A stretch of DNA of 64,000 nucleotides from Sphagnum compactum (Eukaryota > Bryophyta > Sphagnopsida > Sphagnales), in contig OZ234502.1 in NCBI GenBank assembly GCA_965153455.1, positions 11,997,495 through 12,061,494 on the forward strand, read 5' to 3'. Below, in pieces: positions 58,390 to 64,000 of this stretch. The position numbers were made by a program, and so were the translations under genes. Numbering within the stretch: the first letter of the stretch is position 1; each line of letters begins with the position of its first letter. The notes beneath the pieces were generated by a model that was given only the letters and a program-made list of their open reading frames with translations, did no database searches and was not told the origin of the DNA.

Positions 58390-60180
58390 GCTATGCCCCT
58401 AGGTATCCTAGATACCCTAGGGAAGCCTTAGGTACCGTAAGTAATCTAAAAAACCATTAGGTAGGCCACTAGGTACCCAAATTAGTCTAGGTAACCCCTA
58501 AGAAGCCCTTAGGTAACCTAGGTAGTTTGCATAGCCCCTTAGGTAAGCCCATAGGTACCTTAATAATTTAGGCACTTAAGTACACACCATAGTTACTTTA
58601 GACAACCCCTAAGTAGCCTTTAGGTAGCCAAGGTAACCCAAGTAGCCATTAAATACCCTGGGAAACCTTTAAATATGCCTCTAAATAGCCTAGTTAGCCC
58701 CTTGGTAATCCCTAGGTACCTTAACAACCCCTAAAGAACCCCTACATAGGCCCTTAAGTACTTCGGTAATCAAGATAACCCCTAGGTAGCCTACATCACA
58801 AGCCTTAGGTAACCCCTAAATAACTCTTTAATATGTCTTTTGGGCCAATGCAAGTTTGAGTGGACCAAAATGAATTATGTTAAAAATGGCATATTTCGAA
58901 GTGTGACTATGATTCAAATGGGCAAATGTACTCTAAATATTGGATTATCAATATAGGGACTTAATTTGAGGTTATTAATTTGAGTGTCTATACAATATAG
59001 GTATTTTTTATGCATATTACATAAATTTTTAAAAGCTACAGACATTTCAAATGAACATTAAGAATTGTACAATTTATAGAAAACAAATGGACCTCAAAAT
59101 GGTTCAATCATTGATATTATAATTATTTAGGACCAAAATTCAATGAATTAACATATGAATGACAAAAAAGTTCAAGGATTTCACACCATGTCAATTGTAT
59201 GTTATTTTTATGCATTTTTTTTGTCATTAAAAACAATGATCTTTTACAAAGTTCATATCAGGTTGAAAAAATAATAATATTTGGAACAAATTGCTTGAAA
59301 TCAATGGATTGTTGTTGCCCAAACACTTAATCATACCAATGTTCAAAAAAAATACAAAAGATTTAATGTTATTTAATTAGACTTACATGGGACATTTTAT
59401 TCTCTTCTCTTTCGTCCATTCAACTTTGTGTTCAACCTTTGGTAGCCTAGGTAGCACCATAGCCTAGGTAGTCCCTAGGTAAACCATTAAATATTTTAAG
59501 TAGTTTAGATAGCCCAAGTATTTTAAGTAGCTTAGGTAACCAACCCTTAGGTAAACCCTAAAAAATACCTTAAATAGCTTAGGCAACCCTTAGGTAGGCC
59601 CTTATGTCCTTAGGTAGCCCTTATGTACCTAGGAACCCTATGCAACCTTTAAATACCTTAGGTGCCCTAGGTACCTCATGCATCCCCTAGGTAACCCAAG
59701 TAGGCTTTAGATACCCTACGTAACCCAAGTAGGCTTTAGATACCCTAGGTAACCTAAGCAACCTTTCTGTAGGCCCCTAGGTACATACCCTAGTCAATTT
59801 AAGCATCCCCTAAGAAACCCTTAAATAACATAAAAAAATTTAGGGTATGCCCATACATATCCTAGTTAATCTAAATGACCTTTAAATAGGCCTCCAAGTG
59901 CCTTCATTAATCTAAATAGGCCCTTAGGTAGCCAACTAGATGGCCTAAATGGTTCTTCAATAGGTAGGTCCCTAAGTAACCAACTAGGTTGTTTAAACAG
60001 TCCCTAGGTAGGCCCTTAGGTACCCTAGTAGGTAACATAATCAACCCGTAGTAAGCCTTTAGGTACCTAAATTAGGTAGCTTAAATAGCTCCAAAGTAGG
60101 CCCCTAGGTAGCTTACATAACATAGGATAGGTTGAATAGGTCACTTAGGTAGGTTAGTAAAAATGTTTATTAATATGTGA
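58390..60180 (+). repeat. Degenerate CTAGGTA / TAGGTACC low-complexity blocks
   Basis: Words such as CCCTAGGTA, TTAGGTACC and TAGGTAACC recur every 10-30 bases over 58390-58830 and 59440-60180. The period is irregular. The two blocks are separated by plain AT-rich DNA. No frame is open for long. Confidence 0.8.
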
Positions 60181-60205
60181 TTCCATTTCATATTATTAAA
60201 AACAT

Positions 60206-60262
60206 TCAGTGCAATGGTTAGCACTTTGGGTTTCAAAGTGGAGGTTAACGGATCAAATCCTT
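60206..60262 (+). other. tRNA-like module inside the 2.8-kb CACTA-like element
   Basis: CAGTGCAATGGTTAGCACTT is A-box-like and close to the D-arm of plant tRNAs. GAGGTTAACGGATCAAATCC occupies the T-arm position. The anticodon stem does not pair properly and the acceptor stem is absent, so it is a relic rather than a tRNA gene. Confidence 0.4.
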
Positions 60263-60855
60263 ACTATTACAACCTATCAACCTTAATCTAAGTTAAGTAG
60301 TTTAGGTGCCAATTCTAGATTGAAGTGTCTAGCCTAAACCACCTAGGCTTCTTAGCCCACGTTTTTAGCGTAGGTGACCTGGGCTAGGTAGGCTAGGCCA
60401 ACTAGCATACTGACCCTAATCTAATTAGGCTAGGTGGCCTAACCTAGGTAAACATAGGTAGGCACATGGTGCCATTTGTTCAATTTGGAGATTGCCATGT
60501 TTCAACATTTTAGTGGTAAATAAACTTAGGTTTCTTCACATTTTAGTCATTACATTAGTTGCAAATCACTTGCCACATAGGCATATGTGACTTTAAATTT
60601 TAGTTGAAAAAATCAATCATAAATAATTGTGCAACATTGGCCAGATGTTAGTTGGATGAAAAGTTTGTGTTAGTTACACCTCAAAGCAATTGTCATTTCA
60701 ACTAGGTGCCATGTCGTGTCATTGCAATTTAAATTTTATGTGACTTGTCCAAGGCAACTAGAGGAGTTTGTAGTCACATGTGGCATTATAATTGACATGG
60801 TTTCATCTACAATTGAAAAACTAGGTTGTTAATATGCAAATTCCTTGTATTGTGA

Positions 60856-61700
60856 CTAAAGGGATACTTTTTGTCCATTTCGCCCAACCAAAATAGACAT
60901 GTCGTATTTGACTATATTAATTAATTTTCTTAGTCAAATCAAACAGTGTTAGTTACATGTGGATTGGGTCATGCCTATATGGCATGATTAACTTTAGTCA
61001 TTCCATGGGCAATGCGGTTTGCTAAATGCTAAATTTTAGTCATTAACAATTCTATTTATGTAAATACATTTCAAATGTAGGTTGTAGGCCCCTTAAGCAT
61101 GTAGGTGTCTAAGCCCCAAACCATGTATGTAATATCTTAGGTAGGTAATAGATAGGTAAGTGTAGCAAAATATTTGCCATACCTAGTATCAACCTTGATT
61201 TAGTCATGGTTATAATTATAAGTTGACATATATTTATGATTTGAAGTTATAATTTTAGATGAATGTGTTTATATTTTTTGCTATGACATTATTTGTCATG
61301 TGGTGGTTGGATGGTTAATGCCTTAGCTTGTCATCATGGAGGTGAGGGGTCTAATTTCCTCTTGTGACACCTTGTTCATGCTTTAAAACCTACAAGTGAC
61401 CCACATCCCTAGGGGCCTCCATCCCTAGGCCTAAATTTTTGATCCCTAGGAATTGTATTAATAAATAATTTCAAATCATAATCATTTTATTTATGAGACA
61501 ACATTAATTAACAACTTTGCTAGTTTTTTGGCCAAACATATTAACCACATCAATTATCACATGTTACCTTTTAGTCAAAATAAACTAACCACATCAACTA
61601 GCACATACTATTTTTTAGTCAAAATGGACATAATAAATGTCCACATAATTTAGTCATGTTCGATGTGACTAAAATGCTAGTAAGTGCTATATGAGACAAC
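60856..61700. other. Intergenic DNA with CACTA-like subterminal motifs
   Basis: TTTAGTCAAAATGGACAT, TTTAGTCAAAATAAACT and TTTAGTCATG recur at 61570-61680 in the style of the subterminal DNA of the element at 30464. GACTAAAGGGATACTTTTTG sits at 60856. These could be the two sides of another element, but clear CACTA ends with a duplication were not found. Confidence 0.3.
61303..61372 (+). other. tRNA-like module
   Basis: GTGGTTGGATGGTTAATGCC (A-box-like) is followed after CTTAGCTTGTCATCATGGA by GGTGAGGGGTCTAATTTCC (B-box-like). It aligns over its length with the reverse of 30838-30895. Stems are too damaged for a functional tRNA. Confidence 0.4.
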
Positions 61701-64000
61701 TAATCCTTTTTAATTTATAGTCATCTTGTTCGAGTGTCTTTTTTTACTAAAATGTAATAAAAAAAGACAACATAAAATAGAACATTATAATAATGTGGGT
61801 TTGTGATCAATGTTAAGGCATGAAAAGGGAAGTGAGGTAGGAGAGTGCTATAGGACTCAAGCACATTCCCACAAATCTGCTTACGAAAGTGTAAGGAAGT
61901 TAGTCCCAACATTCCCAAGTTGATTCCCATTTTGGGTATTGAATCTTTGGGACAAGGATCAAACTTTTCCAAATTGGTCCTTTTTTAGACCATTATAAAG
62001 GTCTTGAAAAATCAATATCAAAAGTGAGCTTGCATTTTTCATTTGAAAATATGAAATCCAAGTTATGGTCCAAAAAATGATTGAGAAAAAAACAAACAAT
62101 TTGACTTTTAACCATTAAAACCCAAGAGGGGGGGGGGGGGGGGGGGGGTCAAACGAGCTCCAATTGAAATATGGAACATGATGTTGGAAGGGTATTTTGA
62201 AGGACTTGAACTTTGTTTTAATAATTTTAAAATTGGAGTCTATATGAAGGAATCATATACGCGCAAAGTTGCAAGACTCATAACTTGGCAAAATTGAGAA
62301 CTTTTCGAACTTTTGACCCACCTAGGATTTCTTGCCATTTTGATGGAGGGGGGGCAACATGATTGGGTGGGCCCATCAAGAACCAACTAAGGATTTATTT
62401 TCAAGAAAGCTCAAGAAATATTTAGTAACTGTTTTTTAATAATTAACTAATTTATTTTTCCTATTGTTGCAACCAAGGGTTTGGATTATTTACAAATATG
62501 ACATTTTCCTTTCAGATTTGTAGTATGATAGGGTTGAGGAAATTCTGTTATTTAACATATAGGAACTCAAGGGATGCCTTAATTTTTTATGGACGTCAAA
62601 AGTACTCAATACTTCATTTTTTAATCAATAGCCATTGCAAACATATCACAAGCCATACAAGCAACAAACAAATTGAATAATAAATTTTTAAAAATCCATT
62701 CTTCATTCATGTGACCCTTGGATGAACATGTTTTTTTACATTCAATCATAATCCAAAAACATAGTAAACAAGTTTTAACATTATTCTTGGATACTTTCCT
62801 TAAGCATATGTCATAACCACCTTTTCCAACAAAAAAAATATAAAACAAGTTCATTAAAGATTCTTAAATAGTTGTCACAACTTTCGGGAAGTTTTGGCAT
62901 AGGAAATGTATAAGAACATCAAAACATGTCCAAATCTTGATTAAGATGGGCCATTAAAATATCCATCATGTGCATAATGTAAAAATATTAAAAGATAATC
63001 AAATATTGTATCACACAATGACAAATAATTCTTAAAGTCAAGGTAGTCCAAGAAAATAACATTGTACATTCTTAGTTGGCCCCTTCAATCATGTTTGCTC
63101 CCGTAGTCCTTGTTACAAATTATAAACACATACTATAAGGAGGGCAATGGTGATTATTCTCAAGTTTGAGCCATCGTGTGTTTTGTGAATGTTGTTGCTT
63201 AGGTTATGCTAACAACATTTTGGTTTCAATTTGCATTAATTGCTCTCGTTTTTTGTTTATGCACATTGACTTCATTTTGAATTCTAGCTTGTGAGTTTGT
63301 CCTAGTCCCATTTCATAGCTCTTATCTCCTTCTTTTTCTTAAGAACTAAAAAACACACTTTAAGGTTGTATTTTGTTATAAAACTAGGATTGACAAGTTT
63401 TCTATTTCGATGCCACTTGACAAACCTAGGGATGTGTCATTAGTAATCATGTTAGTTAACTAGCTTACTACATTATTTAATTAACTTATTTCTTTAACCG
63501 AGGTAACTACTTTACCTACCTAACATAGTCACCTCCATACCTATTTATTAATAACATCCAACCTTCACCCCTTGATACATTACCTTTAGATATACCCCTA
63601 ATACACTTTTAAAGGCTTTAGATCAACATGATCATTGTTATCAATAATTATTTATTGTTGTAACTAATGAGAAATAAAGGTTTTCAAAAAAAATAAAAAA
63701 AACTAAATTAATCACATCTAGACCTAAACATTTCCTAGGTTGCCATTTGTAGTAACACTTTTGTGAAAATGTTACAGCCCACCTAGGATAGTTGCCATTT
63801 AATGAAAATTAATGTTGGTGATCTTCATTGTGGACACTATGAAAAAATGTGTTTGTCAAAACCACACTACTCTGCAATTAAAACTCAAAAAACAACTCAT
63901 ATATGATTATTGTGTAACTATTTCTTGGGTATTACAACTAGTGTGCAACTATCCCTATAGAAATATAATGTATTAATAAATAAATTGACACGTCAAAAAA
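61701..64000. other. AT-rich intergenic DNA to the window end
   Basis: No gene or RNA recognised. Contains a run of 21 G residues at 62128-62148. Confidence 0.5.
62128..62148 (+). repeat. (G)21 homopolymer
   Basis: An uninterrupted run of 21 G in AT-rich surroundings. Its exact length is likely unreliable in any read technology. Confidence 0.85.

Larger units (their letters stand above)
58059..60852. mobile_element. Degenerate CACTA-like element, 2794 bp, TSD TGA, filled with CTAGGTA-type repeats
   Basis: The left end is CATTACAAGAAATCATGTCA and the right end, on the other strand, CAATACAAGGAATTTGCATA. Both are one-base departures from CACTACAAG. TGA lies directly before (58056-58058) and after (60853-60855). 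Inside the left end, 58120-58300 is a diverged relative of the left part at 18100-18310. Inside the right end, 60690-60830 is related to 39600-39740. The middle consists of two long blocks of degenerate CCCTAGGTAGCC-like repeats (58390-58830, 59440-60180) and a tRNA-like module. Confidence 0.55.

Noticed and set aside
60206-60262. A functional tRNA gene
   Set aside because: A-box and B-box words are visible, but the acceptor stem is absent and the anticodon stem does not pair.

Overview
The window is nuclear DNA of a land plant. Three things show this: GT-AG spliced genes, a plant-specific ACT-domain Raf-like kinase, and the plant form of a sterol 4-methyl oxidase. AT-rich gene-poor spacers, degenerate LINEs, many CACTA-type elements and a DUF3455 gene would suit a seed-free plant such as a fern or bryophyte. 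That last step is inference, and no species can be named from the sequence.

Layout. 1-6740: two decayed non-LTR retrotransposons (LINEs) head to tail, the first running in from outside the window. 6743-14900: non-genic DNA with small tandem repeats and one possible hAT-like MITE. 14934-15711 (minus): the last three exons of a methylsterol monooxygenase (SMO1 type), cut mid-exon by a third LINE copy (15712-16800). 16800-26600: AT-rich repeats, including CACTA-type elements and a 231-bp fold-back element. 27027-28171 (plus): a complete two-exon gene for a 203-residue DUF3455 protein with a signal peptide. 28500-44600: spacer with more CACTA-type elements and TAGGTA-type arrays. 45636-51830 (plus): a complete 15-exon gene for a 571-residue STY8/STY17/STY46-type protein kinase. 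51831-64000: spacer with another large CACTA-like element and tRNA-like modules.

Only two genes look intact, the kinase and the DUF3455 gene. SMO1 is a 5'-truncated remnant here. The genes do not form a pathway; they are ordinary nuclear genes among transposon debris. The least expected structure is in the 'empty' DNA. Three non-coding elements have CACTA-like ends and matching 3-bp target duplications (19147-20797, 30464-31948, 58059-60852), with related fragments at 17988, 21625 and 37708-39748. Several carry internal TAGGTA/CTAGGTA low-complexity arrays, and at least two also carry degenerate tRNA-like modules. All alignments were made by eye.
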